From contig JBIINB010000008.1 in NCBI GenBank assembly GCA_044337705.1, forward strand, positions 1-64,000: a stretch of 64,000 nucleotides of DNA, read 5' to 3'. Positions within the stretch are counted from its first letter, which is position 1. Each line of letters starts with the position of its first letter. Below, piece by piece: positions 44,633 through 54,134 of this stretch. Origin of the DNA: JBEISR01 sp044337705 (lineage in GTDB: Bacteria > Planctomycetota > Planctomycetia > Pirellulales > Pirellulaceae). Both the position numbers and the translations under genes were made by a program. The notes under the pieces were generated by a model. The model saw nothing but the letters and a program-made list of their open reading frames with translations, had not been told where the DNA came from and searched no databases.

Positions 44633-47600
44633 GTGCATGAGTCACCGAATGAAGTCCAAGGTATCGTTTTGTCGATTCTGGAGTCGCTGGGGAAGGTGGA
44701 GCGGAAGATACGAAGCAACCGCCTCCTTCTGGCTCGTTACTGCAAGATGTCCGACACTCCACGATTGGACCGCAATTCTGAACGATGGTGCTGGGAATTT
44801 GATTATCTGAACCAGATGGGAGATGGTCCTCCCATCCAGACGATGCTGGTGGCGATGGTCCAGCCTGCTGCCGAGGCAACCCCATCGCAATGGCATCAGA
44901 CTCCATCGCACTTCGGAGAGATGGGATTTCGTTGCAGCTGCGGAGAAGCCTCGATCGAACCTTGCGCCCATGTGGCTGCTGCGGTGACGTGGCTGCGGCA
45001 AAAAATCGCGGCGCAGCCTCCCGAAGGAGCCTGGAAGTTCCTGCAGGGACTGGTCGCCGACGGTTCGGCCGCTGCCGAGCAGCTGATCGAAGCCCTGACC
45101 AAGATCCCAGCCGGTTCGAGCGCTGCGGAAGCTCCCGAACGCATCCAGTGGCGCCTGAATTACCACAGTCCCCATCGCTCGATGATGGGTTCCCTGCAGG
45201 TGATTCCCTATCTCCAGCAGTTCCGAAAGCGAGGCGGTTGGACCAAAGGAAAACGAATCTATGATTTTTCGGAGATCCAGATCGATCCCGAATGGTCCCA
45301 TCCAAGCGATCGCCTTCTGATGGCGATCCACCAGGCCGACGTCGCCAAAAAATCGAGCGAACTAAATAGCGGGCTGGTGGTTCGTGAGACGCTGCACCTG
45401 CTGATGAAACACCCCAATGCAGCGTTCGAAGGGGAAGAGCCCCAGCCGCTTCGGATCGAACAGCTTCCATTCGTGGTGCGGCTGGATCCCGAGGAAGACC
45501 ATTTCCTTCCTGGTGTCTATCTGGGGACGATGCCGATCGAACTCGAATCGCAGCCGCTGGCCGTCTTTCCGATCGCCCCCAACCTTTCCTTGGGGCTTCT
45601 GGTGCGGCCCGAAATGGGATTGGTGGTGATGACGGAGTTAAGTGGAGCGATGATTGCACTGATGCGCGAATTCCGCGCGGCCAAGCGTCGACGCGTGGCG
45701 CTGGATCATCAGCTCGCAGACCGGATGGCTCATGTCATGACCAGCGCCGCTCTCCGTCCGCTGCATCTGGAGCTGCCGGAGGTGCTGGCTGGCCCAGAAC
45801 AACCGCTGGCTCCTCAGATCGAATTGCACCTGGCACCCGCCAGTTTCGGCGGTGGCCTGGAGGCTCGACTGCGCATCGCTTGCGATGGGGTGGGTGAGCC
45901 ACCGATTCCAGGTCAGGATCCGAAGGTGCTTCGAGTCAACACGCCGGCAGGACGATTCCAGCTGGTACGCGACCTGGTGGCCGAAGAGGAAATGGCTCAG
46001 CAAATCGTCTCCCGAACCGGCCTGGATCGACTTTCATCCCAAGGCCCCTTCACGTGGCTTGCGGAGAATGACGACGCCGCCATGCACTTGATCGAGACCC
46101 TGGAGCAACTGGGGGATCAGGCGCCGGCCGTCTGCTGGCCACAGGAGAATCAGCAGTTCCGACTGGTAGGGGAAATCACCCCGCAGCGTTTGAAAGTCCG
46201 CCTGGCCGGTCACCGCGACTGGTTCGGCGTCGAAGGTTCGGCCGCCATCGCGGGCATCGACATCCCGCTCGATCAGCTCCTGGCGGCGCTGCGAGCCGGC
46301 CGCCGATACATCGCGGTGGGCGAGGGACAATTCGCCAGCATCGCTCCTGCGTTGCGGCAACGACTGATCGCGATGCTCGATCTTTCCCACAGCGATTCAG
46401 GGGCCCTGCAGGTCCCCAGGGTTGCGGTCCCGGTGCTGGAGGAGGCACTGGGCGATGACATCGACTATGAAAGCGACGAGCTGTGGAAGCTGGCGATCGA
46501 GCGGCTTCAGACGATTCGGCAACTGCAACCGCAGGTCCCCCAGCAACTGGATGCGACGCTGCGAGATTATCAGAAGCTGGGCTTCCAGTGGCTTGCGCGG
46601 CTTAGCCACCTGGGCGTCGGTGCCTGCCTAGCCGATGATATGGGGCTGGGCAAAACCGTCCAGGCCCTGGGAGCCCTCGTGATGCGACAGGAGGAAGGCC
46701 CCTCGCTGGTCGTCGCCCCAACCAGCGTCGGCGTCAACTGGCAACGCGAAACCCAACGATTCGCGCCAACCCTACAGCCCAAACTCTATCGCGAACACGA
46801 CCGCAAATCGCTGATCGATTCGGCCGGCCCCGGAGATCTGGTCATCACCAGCTACCAGCTGTTGCAGCGGGATATCCACCTGTTCACTTCGCGTAGCTGG
46901 AATACTCTGGTCCTCGACGAAGCCCAGTTCATCAAGAACTTCCAGACCAAAACATCGCGAGCCGTCCGGTCGTTGCAGGCCAAATGGAGCTTGGCGCTTT
47001 CGGGCACCCCGCTGGAAAACCATCTGGGGGAACTCTGGAGTCTTCAGAGGACGATTTGCCCGGGACTGCTCGGATCATGGGAACGTTTTCGCAAGGTGTT
47101 TGCCGAGCCGATTGAGAGGGACCGGGACGCGGAACGACTTCAGTCGCTGGCACGGGTTGTCCGTCCCTTCATTCTCCGACGCACCAAACAGGAAGTACTC
47201 AGCGAACTGCCACCGCGCACCGAGGTGATCCGCTACACGGAACTCTCGGACGAAGAACGGCTGAAGTACGACGCGACCCGTCTGGCCGCCCTGGCCGATC
47301 TAGGCAATGACGAGGGCCCCAATCCCCAGCAGAAGCGAATCCGCGTCCTGGCGTGGCTCACCAAACTCCGGCAGCTTGCCTGCCATCCCAAACTGGTCGA
47401 TGCCCAGTGGCAAGGTGACTCCGCAAAGCTGCAGATGTTCCTGGAGATCGTCGACGAACTGCGCGAAGGGGATCACCGTGCACTGGTCTTCAGCCAATTC
47501 GTTCAGCATCTTTCCCTGGTACGCAAATCGCTCGATCAACGCGGCATCTCCTACCAGTACCTCGATGGCTCCACCCCGATCCCCGACCGACAGAAAGCGG

Positions 47601-47953
47601 TCGATCAGTTTCAGGAAGGCTCGGGCGATCTCTTCCTGATCTCCTTGAAAGCAGGAGGCACCGGGCTGAATCTAACCGCAGCCGACTACGTCCTCCACCT
47701 GGATCCCTGGTGGAATCCGGCTGTAGAAGATCAGGCGACCGACCGGGCTCATCGCATCGGACAGCAGCGAGCCGTCACCGTGTATCGACTGGTCGCCAAG
47801 GATACGATCGAAGAACAGATCCTGGCGCTTCACGAGGACAAGCGAACGCTGATCAGCGGGGTGCTGGAAGGGTCCGATCGCGCTGGAAAAATGTCCAATG
47901 ACGAACTGATCAGTCTGATCCGCCTGAGCCATGCACAGGTGCAAAGCAGCTGA
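44633..47953 (+). CDS. SWIM-type zinc-finger SNF2 family helicase
   Basis: The 1106-residue protein (GTG 44633; an ATG at 44747 would give 1068, and neither has a strong ribosome-binding site) has a SWIM-like zinc motif, CSCGEASIEPCAH, at ~100-112, a long middle region, and the Swi2/Snf2 ATPase from ~640: LADDMGLGKTVQALGALV (Walker A), LVLDEAQFIKN (DEAQ), ALSGTPLENHLGELWSL, VFSQFVQHLSLVR, GTGLNLTAADYVLHLDPWWNPAVEDQATDRAHRIGQ and a helicase tail. Such bacterial SNF2 proteins move along DNA or remodel protein-DNA complexes. No nuclease domain is visible and no restriction or defence genes flank it. Biological role unknown. Confidence 0.92.
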   Translation: MHESPNEVQGIVLSILESLGKVERKIRSNRLLLARYCKMSDTPRLDRNSERWCWEFDYLNQMGDGPPIQTMLVAMVQPAAEATPSQWHQTPSHFGEMGFRCSCGEASIEPCAHVAAAVTWLRQKIAAQPPEGAWKFLQGLVADGSAAAEQLIEALTKIPAGSSAAEAPERIQWRLNYHSPHRSMMGSLQVIPYLQQFRKRGGWTKGKRIYDFSEIQIDPEWSHPSDRLLMAIHQADVAKKSSELNSGLVVRETLHLLMKHPNAAFEGEEPQPLRIEQLPFVVRLDPEEDHFLPGVYLGTMPIELESQPLAVFPIAPNLSLGLLVRPEMGLVVMTELSGAMIALMREFRAAKRRRVALDHQLADRMAHVMTSAALRPLHLELPEVLAGPEQPLAPQIELHLAPASFGGGLEARLRIACDGVGEPPIPGQDPKVLRVNTPAGRFQLVRDLVAEEEMAQQIVSRTGLDRLSSQGPFTWLAENDDAAMHLIETLEQLGDQAPAVCWPQENQQFRLVGEITPQRLKVRLAGHRDWFGVEGSAAIAGIDIPLDQLLAALRAGRRYIAVGEGQFASIAPALRQRLIAMLDLSHSDSGALQVPRVAVPVLEEALGDDIDYESDELWKLAIERLQTIRQLQPQVPQQLDATLRDYQKLGFQWLARLSHLGVGACLADDMGLGKTVQALGALVMRQEEGPSLVVAPTSVGVNWQRETQRFAPTLQPKLYREHDRKSLIDSAGPGDLVITSYQLLQRDIHLFTSRSWNTLVLDEAQFIKNFQTKTSRAVRSLQAKWSLALSGTPLENHLGELWSLQRTICPGLLGSWERFRKVFAEPIERDRDAERLQSLARVVRPFILRRTKQEVLSELPPRTEVIRYTELSDEERLKYDATRLAALADLGNDEGPNPQQKRIRVLAWLTKLRQLACHPKLVDAQWQGDSAKLQMFLEIVDELREGDHRALVFSQFVQHLSLVRKSLDQRGISYQYLDGSTPIPDRQKAVDQFQEGSGDLFLISLKAGGTGLNLTAADYVLHLDPWWNPAVEDQATDRAHRIGQQRAVTVYRLVAKDTIEEQILALHEDKRTLISGVLEGSDRAGKMSNDELISLIRLSHAQVQSS

Positions 47954-48217
47954 GCCATCTTCGGCTGGAGATCGAAGCTACGACATCGGGATGAGATCGA
48001 CCCTGGAAGTTCGCCCTGATGCTGGCGGGCACGATACCGGCGGAAGATCGCAAGCCCTTCAGTGGACGCCGTAAAAAGAAAAAGCGGACGACTCGCGCCG
48101 TACCGCTTAGATCCAGCCGCACTTGCCTTGGCGGCATCTTGGTGTCGATATCGAGCTCTTATCCTCCCCACCCGCAAACAGTCCAAATGGTCGGAAGAAC
48201 AGCCGAATGCAGTCTCC

Positions 48218-48619
48218 TTAAAAGCCAATCCCGATCGAGACTCCGCTTCGATAAAATCCCCCGCCCGCTCCGTAGGCCCCCAGCGGAGGAAACCCACCCA
48301 CACCAAAGGCGCCCCAGCCAAATCCGGGAACCACGCCAATGGGTCGGCTGTAGACGGGAGCCGGACCCACCCAACCCCAGGTCGGATAGATCGGGTAGCT
48401 CGGATAGACCGGGTAGCCCACCGAGTAGACGCGAGGCGCCACCACGTAGGCTGGATAGGTGCGCACCACAGGGACCGGCCGCACATGTGCAGGCACACCC
48501 ACCGTGCGGGAACGGATCACCGTTCTGGATCGCGGCCAACCTCCCAAACTATCTCCAGCCGCAACAGCCACCAACAGAAGAGACAATCCCACCGAAAGCC
48601 ATCGTCTTGTAGCAACCAT
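48218..48619 (-). CDS. Small secreted Gly/Pro/Tyr/Val-rich protein
   Basis: The 133-residue precursor begins MVATRRWLSVGLSLLLVAVAAG, a clear signal peptide, then a low-complexity region rich in Pro, Val, Tyr and Gly (YPVYPSYPIYPTWGWVGP, FGVGGFPPLGAYGAGGGFY). AAGGAG sits seven bases before the ATG. I do not recognise it; similar short sequences are common in planctomycete envelopes. It is divergent from the NHL-protein gene. Confidence 0.72.
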   Translation of the reverse strand: MVATRRWLSVGLSLLLVAVAAGDSLGGWPRSRTVIRSRTVGVPAHVRPVPVVRTYPAYVVAPRVYSVGYPVYPSYPIYPTWGWVGPAPVYSRPIGVVPGFGWGAFGVGGFPPLGAYGAGGGFYRSGVSIGIGF

Positions 48620-49001
48620 CCCGCACTCCTTAACCTGGCCTGGAGACCCAAGAGACAACCCGAACTTCAGCGTGATCGAAGACGCACCCGCGCGTCGCAA
48701 CGCATCCTGGCACTTCGACGATCGTTCCACCTTGAAGTTCCCAGAAAATAGTAGGCTCCTTGGTGGGGTAATCAAGGGCCAGCCGCAGCGGAACGGAGCC
48801 GTCTTTCGCAGCATCGTCGAACGGAGCATGAATTGCCGGTTAGCCCCAGGGAAAACGAAGCAAATGCGCGGGTTGGAGAACTCCTTGGTTGCACCCCTTG
48901 GTTGGCTTTGCGAGAATGCTATTCGGTGGAATCTGCAGGTAGTGGAACGGCTGTTCGGTCGTAACCTTGCGGTTCTCGCACCGTTGCCAGGAGTTCGATC
49001 C
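48620..49001. other. Divergent intergenic region; no supported gene
   Basis: 382 bases between the small secreted protein and the NHL protein. The NHL frame stays open leftward but lacks a ribosome-binding site before 49002. No clear promoter pair or terminator. Confidence 0.45.
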
Positions 49002-50093
49002 ATGAATCGCCGCACGAACGATTCCCGACGCCGGTTCCTCAAGACCTCCGCCGCAATGGCTGCCCTGGGGGCCGCCGCTCCCGCCATCCATCTGCCGCGT
49101 GCATCGGCCAGCCAATCGGAACTGATCATTGGCGAAGGAGAGCATCGCTACCGCGTCAATCATCACTGGCCCCAGCTTCCCTCTCCTTTCACCTGGCAGA
49201 CCACTCACAACGTCGCGGTCGACTCCCAGAACAATCTCTATGTGATCCATGAGGGCAGAGAGAATCAGAAAGAACATCCGTCGATTTTCGTCTTCGATCC
49301 GGAAGGGAAATTGATTCGTTCGTTTGGAGCCCGGTTCCAGGGAGGTGGTCATGGGATTGAAGTGCGACAGGAGGGGAGCGAGGAGTTCCTCTACGTCGCC
49401 GCCTACCAGCAGGTCAAAACAATCGCCAAACTGACGCTGGAAGGGGAAACCATCTGGGAACAGCGAGCCCCGCGCGGTAGCGATCGCTACAACGAAGAAG
49501 AGTATGCCCACCCCAAGAAGGTCTGGGGGCGAGATCGTTTCATGCCGACCAATTTCGCATTCCTGGATGATGGTGGCTTTCTTCTGGCAGATGGCTACGG
49601 AGCATTTCTGATCCACCGCTATGACAAGGAGGGTAACTGGGTCAGTTGCTTCGGTGGAGAAGGCGCCGGCGAGGGTACATTCAATACGCCACACGGACTT
49701 TGGATCGATCGCCGCAAACCCGACCAACCGGTGATCGTCGTCACCGACCGAGCCCACGATACGCTCCAGCGATTCCAAATGGATGGAAAATACATCGACA
49801 CCCTGACCGACTTCGGACTGCCGGCGAATATCGACATCCAAGGAGACCTCATGCTGGTGCCAGAACTCAAGGCGAGGCTTTCCATCCTCGATCGCGACAA
49901 CCGGGTGGTCGCACGCCTGGGAGAGGACGTCCAGCGGATCTCTGGTGACCGCGAAATCCGAAACGATGAGAAAAAGTGGATCGACGGTAAGTTCGTCCAT
50001 CCCCACGATGCCTGTTTCGATCGGGAAGGTAACATCTTCGTCGCCGAATGGGTCGCTTCAGGGCGAATCACCAAACTGACCAAAGTTTCCTGA
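49002..50093 (+). CDS. Tat-exported NHL-repeat propeller protein
   Basis: The 363-residue protein has a twin-arginine signal (NDSRRRFLKTSAAMAALGAA) with cleavage near ASA. NHL/SMP-30-like propeller blades follow: NVAVDSQNNLYVIHEG, GGFLLADGYGAFLIHRYDKEG, FNTPHGLWIDR, RLSILDRDNRVVARLGED and VHPHDACFDREGNIFVAEW. CAGGAG precedes the ATG. It is likely periplasmic, possibly binding a cofactor or substrate; function unknown. The DUF1549/1553 gene lies 134 bases downstream. Confidence 0.87.
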   Translation: MNRRTNDSRRRFLKTSAAMAALGAAAPAIHLPRASASQSELIIGEGEHRYRVNHHWPQLPSPFTWQTTHNVAVDSQNNLYVIHEGRENQKEHPSIFVFDPEGKLIRSFGARFQGGGHGIEVRQEGSEEFLYVAAYQQVKTIAKLTLEGETIWEQRAPRGSDRYNEEEYAHPKKVWGRDRFMPTNFAFLDDGGFLLADGYGAFLIHRYDKEGNWVSCFGGEGAGEGTFNTPHGLWIDRRKPDQPVIVVTDRAHDTLQRFQMDGKYIDTLTDFGLPANIDIQGDLMLVPELKARLSILDRDNRVVARLGEDVQRISGDREIRNDEKKWIDGKFVHPHDACFDREGNIFVAEWVASGRITKLTKVS

Positions 50094-50126
50094 TCCGGCG
50101 ACTCTTTCCGCGTCTCCTCCCATCAA

Positions 50127-50186
50127 TCGTCTGCTAATTCCGACGCCACGCGGTTTCCGCGTGGCTGTTTGCTACATTGCAGACGA
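50127..50186. promoter_or_regulatory. Nested inverted repeat, possible terminator or structured leader
   Basis: An inner perfect hairpin CCACGCGG-TTT-CCGCGTGG (50146-50164) is enclosed by an outer perfect 8-bp pair TCGTCTGC (50127-50134) and GCAGACGA (50179-50186). It lies between the NHL-protein stop and the DUF1549 start. The inner hairpin, followed by CTGTTTGC, could act as a terminator; the outer pair makes a larger structured RNA possible. Confidence 0.5.
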
Positions 50187-50227
50187 AAATGTTTGAGTTC
50201 CATTAGTCGATTTGCGACAATAAAGGT

Positions 50228-52660
50228 ATGAGTTCCCTCCTGCCTACCCTGCCCCAGCTCCGTTGGCCTGTCACTCTTTGGATGACCCTCCTCGCGGCGG
50301 TCTCCCCATCGCTGTGCGCTCAGGAATCGCTGGAGCTTTTCGAGAAACAGGTCCGCCCGTTGCTCCTGGAGCACTGCGCCCAGTGCCATGGCGGAGACGA
50401 CCCCGAGGGCGACCTGCGGCTGGATCAGACCGAAGGGTTGGCCATCGGCAGTCGAAGCGGCCCCATTCTCGTCCCGGGCAAACCACAGGAAAGCCTTCTC
50501 TGGCTTGCCGTCTCGGGCGAATCACCCGACCTTCAGATGCCGCCACCTCCCCACAAACCTCTGACGCACTCCCAGAAGCGGAGCATCCAGCAGTGGTTGG
50601 CCGGTGGGGCCGCACTTCCGATCTCAGCTCCCAACACCGGCTCCAACGAAAATTCCAGCTCGAATCCGGCGAATAGTCCCGCCAGCGACCTCTGGTCGTT
50701 GCAGCCGATCCAGTTCCCCATGTTGCCCGATGCGAAGACCGATTGGTCGCAGGAACCGATCGACCGGTTCGTTGCCGATCGGTGGCCTGAAAATCACGTC
50801 CCAACGGCCGCTGCTGATCGATCGGCTTGGCTTCGCCGTGTAACGATCGACCTGACGGGACTACTGCCAACACTGGAGGAAACGGAGGCGTTCCTCAAAG
50901 ATCGGGCCCCCGATGCGATGGAACGAGTCGTCGACCGCCTGCTGGCCAGCCCCACCTATGGCCAGCGATGGGGGCGCCACTGGCTGGATGTCGTCCGCTA
51001 CTCCGACTCCAACGGACTCGATGAAAATATCGCGCACGGCAATGCGTGGCGCTACCGCAATTACGTCGTGGCATCGCGGAATGCCGACATGCCTTATGAC
51101 CAGTTCCTTGCCGAGCAACTGGCAGGAGATCTTCTGCCTCCCGACCCCAATGATCCCCATCGCCGGAAGATCGCCACCGGGATGCTGGTGCTTGGCCCCA
51201 AGGTGCTGGCGGAAGTCGACGAACGGAAGATGGAGATGGACATTGTAGATGAGCAGATCGATACGGTCGGTAAAGCGGTGCTGGGACTGACCCTGGGCTG
51301 CGCGCGATGCCATGACCACAAGTTCGATCCCTGGTCGATGGAGGATTACTATCGGTTGGCGGGAATCTTCAAAAGCACCCGCACGATGGAGCACTTCACG
51401 AAAATCGCCAAGTGGAACGAAGCTGAGATCCCAACCGCCGAAGAAGTCGCTCGTCAGGATACCCACCAGCAGGAACTAACGCGGCACCGCGATCGGATCG
51501 CGACGGCTCGACAGGAAGCCATCGACCGCTGGAAAAAGTCGCTTGCCGCAGACTCTCAGGTGCCGGAAGATCCCGAACCGATGCTGCCAGAGGCAGATCG
51601 CCAGATGCTGCAGAAGCTGCGCGACGAGCTGAAGGAACTGGAGAAGAAGACGCCGGAAATTTCCACCGCCATGGCCGTGTCGGAGGGAAAAATAGACGAT
51701 GTACCGATCCACATCCGCGGCAGCCATCTGGCCCTGGGTAAAAAGGTCCCACGAGGTTTCCTTGCCCCAGTGCCCTTGCAGGCTCCGGAGATCCCTCCGC
51801 AGCAGAGCGGTCGCGCAGCTCTGGTGGACTGGCTGACCGATCCGGAGCATCCCTTGACCAGCCGGGTGATCGTCAATCGGATCTGGCGTTGGCACTTCGG
51901 ACAGGGACTGGTGCGCAGCGTCGACAACTTCGGGGAGCTTGGAGAATCTCCCACCCATCCCCAACTGCTCGACTGGATGGCCCAACGCTTTCAGCTGGAC
52001 GGGTGGTCCTGGAAGAAATTGCAGCGACAGATCGTCCTCTCGGCCACCTACAGGCAAAGCAGCAGTGCGACGCCTTCCGATCAACAAGCCGATCCGGAGA
52101 ACCGATGGCTGACTCGCTTCCCCAAGCGAAGAATGGAAGCGGAAGCGATTCGGGACTGCCTGCTGCAGGCCGGGGACCGATTGGATGTGGGGGTGAAAAC
52201 TTCCTATCTGCATGTGAAGAACCGCGAATTCTTTTTCGACCATACATCGATCGACAAAACCGATTACAACCATCCCTGTCGATCGATCTATCTGCCCGTC
52301 GTCCGCAACCACCTCTACGATCTGTTCCAGCTGTTTGATTACAGCGATGCTGCCGTGGTGCTTGGCCATCGGGACACCACAAACGTGCCCACCCAGGCGC
52401 TGTGCCTGATGAATAGCGCCCTGGCGATCGATGCCTCACAGGGAATGGCAAATCGGATTCTTGCGACAGAAGGTAGCGACCCACAGCGGTTCGCTCGGGC
52501 CGTACGGCTTACGCTGCAGCGCGAGGCAACGGCAGAAGAAACTTCGATGGCCTGCCGTATGCTGGAAGAAGCTTCCCAGCGCGGGCTGGATCCCGTGGGA
52601 GCATGGAGCCTGCTTTGCCAGGGCCTTCTGGCCAGCAATGAGTTTCTTTTTCTGCCATAG
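50228..52660 (+). CDS. Planctomycete cytochrome C, DUF1549 and DUF1553 protein
   Basis: The 810-residue exported protein has a signal peptide (residues ~13-31), a planctomycete-type cytochrome domain with heme site CAQCH in LLLEHCAQCHGGDDPEGDLRLD, DUF1549 (PTLEETEAFL, ASPTYGQRWGRHWLDVVRYSDSNGLDEN, ARCHDHKFDP) and DUF1553 (LTSRVIVNRIWRWHFGQGLVRSVDNFGELG, AEAIRDCLLQAGDRLD, NVPTQALCLMNS). Such proteins are paired with DUF1501 proteins in planctomycetes, as here, and their role is unproven. A second CxxCH (CARCH) lies within DUF1549. The ATG has only AAAGG one base upstream, too close to be a normal ribosome-binding site. Confidence 0.95.
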   Translation: MSSLLPTLPQLRWPVTLWMTLLAAVSPSLCAQESLELFEKQVRPLLLEHCAQCHGGDDPEGDLRLDQTEGLAIGSRSGPILVPGKPQESLLWLAVSGESPDLQMPPPPHKPLTHSQKRSIQQWLAGGAALPISAPNTGSNENSSSNPANSPASDLWSLQPIQFPMLPDAKTDWSQEPIDRFVADRWPENHVPTAAADRSAWLRRVTIDLTGLLPTLEETEAFLKDRAPDAMERVVDRLLASPTYGQRWGRHWLDVVRYSDSNGLDENIAHGNAWRYRNYVVASRNADMPYDQFLAEQLAGDLLPPDPNDPHRRKIATGMLVLGPKVLAEVDERKMEMDIVDEQIDTVGKAVLGLTLGCARCHDHKFDPWSMEDYYRLAGIFKSTRTMEHFTKIAKWNEAEIPTAEEVARQDTHQQELTRHRDRIATARQEAIDRWKKSLAADSQVPEDPEPMLPEADRQMLQKLRDELKELEKKTPEISTAMAVSEGKIDDVPIHIRGSHLALGKKVPRGFLAPVPLQAPEIPPQQSGRAALVDWLTDPEHPLTSRVIVNRIWRWHFGQGLVRSVDNFGELGESPTHPQLLDWMAQRFQLDGWSWKKLQRQIVLSATYRQSSSATPSDQQADPENRWLTRFPKRRMEAEAIRDCLLQAGDRLDVGVKTSYLHVKNREFFFDHTSIDKTDYNHPCRSIYLPVVRNHLYDLFQLFDYSDAAVVLGHRDTTNVPTQALCLMNSALAIDASQGMANRILATEGSDPQRFARAVRLTLQREATAEETSMACRMLEEASQRGLDPVGAWSLLCQGLLASNEFLFLP

Positions 52661-52685
52661 AGTTCCCCAGCCGTAGAGGTCTCCG

Positions 52686-54134
52686 ATGCGATCGGAATTC
52701 GGTTCCATGGCGACGACAACCCCAGGGCGTCCGATCGTTCTCGATCGACGCACCATGCTTCGCAATTCCGCCATTGGTTTCGGTTCGCTGGCCGCCAGCG
52801 TGCTGCTCAGCCATGCACAATCCCGCGGGCAGTCGGCTCCCGAACGATTTGCGCTGGAAGGATTTGTTCCAAAGGCCAAGAGGGTGCTGTTCCTTTTTAT
52901 GAAGGGAGGGCCGTCGCAGGTCGATACCTTCGACTACAAACCGCTGCTGGATCGGGATCATGGGAAGGAACTTCCGTTCGACAAGCCTCGTGTTCAGTTT
53001 GCACCGACTTCGACACTGCTTCGAAGTCCTTGGAAGTTTTCCCAGCATGGCCAGTCGGGAACCTGGGTCAGTCAGCTATTTCCTGAAGTCGCCCGCCACG
53101 TCGACAGCCTCTGCATGGTCCATTCGCTGCATGGCACCAACGCGGCGCACGGTGGAGCCCTGCTGAAACTTCATACCGGTAGCGACGCGTTTGTCCGCCC
53201 AAGCATGGGAGCCTGGGTGCAATATGGGCTGGGATCCGAGAACCAAGATCTTCCCGGTTTTGTCACTATCTGCCCGACGCTAGCTCACGGAGGCGTCAAC
53301 AACTGGGGTTCCGCCTTCCTCCCGGCTAGGTTTCAGGGAGTTCCCATCGGCAACGCCTCGACCCCCTCCGACCAAGCGAAAATCCGCTTCATCGAACCTG
53401 CGGTGCCCCGCGACCGGGCACTGCAGCGCTGGCAGCTCGACTGGATCCAGCAGCGCAACCAGGAACATCTGGCGGTCGGTGGCCACGATGCGGCGCTCGA
53501 AGGTCGCATCGCGGCGATGGAACTGGCATTCCGTATGCAGGGAGAGATGCCTGAGGCGCAGGATTTGGCCAGTGAATCATCGGCCACCCATCAACTCTAC
53601 GGCCTGGACGATCCCGTCACCGCTAACTTTGGCCGCCAGTGCCTGCTGGCTAGAAGACTCCTGGAACGAGGGGTCCGATTCGTTCAGGTCAGCCACAGCG
53701 ACGCCTTCGTCCAGTGGGATCAGCATGGCGACCTGAAGAAGGGTCACGAAAAGAACGCCCGCGAGGTCGATCGTCCCATCGCCGGATTGCTCGACGACCT
53801 CAAGCAACGCGGCCTCCTGGAGGAAACCTTGGTCTTGTGGAGTGGAGAGTTCGGCAGGACTCCCACGGCGCAAGGAACCGACGGACGAGACCACAACCCG
53901 GAGGGGTTTACTGTCTGGATGGCAGGTGGCGGGGTCAAACCCGGTTTCCACTATGGAGCGACCGACGAGTACGGATTCTATGCGGTGGAGAACAAGGTCC
54001 ACCTGCACGATCTGCACGCGACGCTGCTGGGGCTTCTTGGGATCGACCATACCAAACTGACCTACCGCTACGCGGGCCGCGATTTTCGACTGACCGACAT
54101 TCACGGCCGCGTCGTACGCGAGATCTTCGCCTGA
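52686..54134 (+). CDS. DUF1501 domain protein, Tat-exported
   Basis: The 482-residue protein has a twin-arginine-like signal (VLDRRTMLRNSAIGFGSLAA) and the DUF1501 signatures KRVLFLFMKGGPSQVDTFDYKP, TKLTYRYAGRDFRLTDI, LVLWSGEFGRTP and GRDHNPEGFTVWMAGGGVKPG. DUF1501 folds like the alkaline-phosphatase/sulfatase superfamily. The gene lies 25 bases after its DUF1549/1553 partner. AGAGG precedes the ATG; ATG 52707 is an alternative start. Function unknown. Confidence 0.94.
   Translation: MRSEFGSMATTTPGRPIVLDRRTMLRNSAIGFGSLAASVLLSHAQSRGQSAPERFALEGFVPKAKRVLFLFMKGGPSQVDTFDYKPLLDRDHGKELPFDKPRVQFAPTSTLLRSPWKFSQHGQSGTWVSQLFPEVARHVDSLCMVHSLHGTNAAHGGALLKLHTGSDAFVRPSMGAWVQYGLGSENQDLPGFVTICPTLAHGGVNNWGSAFLPARFQGVPIGNASTPSDQAKIRFIEPAVPRDRALQRWQLDWIQQRNQEHLAVGGHDAALEGRIAAMELAFRMQGEMPEAQDLASESSATHQLYGLDDPVTANFGRQCLLARRLLERGVRFVQVSHSDAFVQWDQHGDLKKGHEKNAREVDRPIAGLLDDLKQRGLLEETLVLWSGEFGRTPTAQGTDGRDHNPEGFTVWMAGGGVKPGFHYGATDEYGFYAVENKVHLHDLHATLLGLLGIDHTKLTYRYAGRDFRLTDIHGRVVREIFA

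Noticed and set aside
48840..50006. Minus-strand frame of about 388 codons opposite the NHL protein
   Set aside because: The plus strand has a Tat signal, propeller blades and a good ribosome-binding site; the opposite frame has none.
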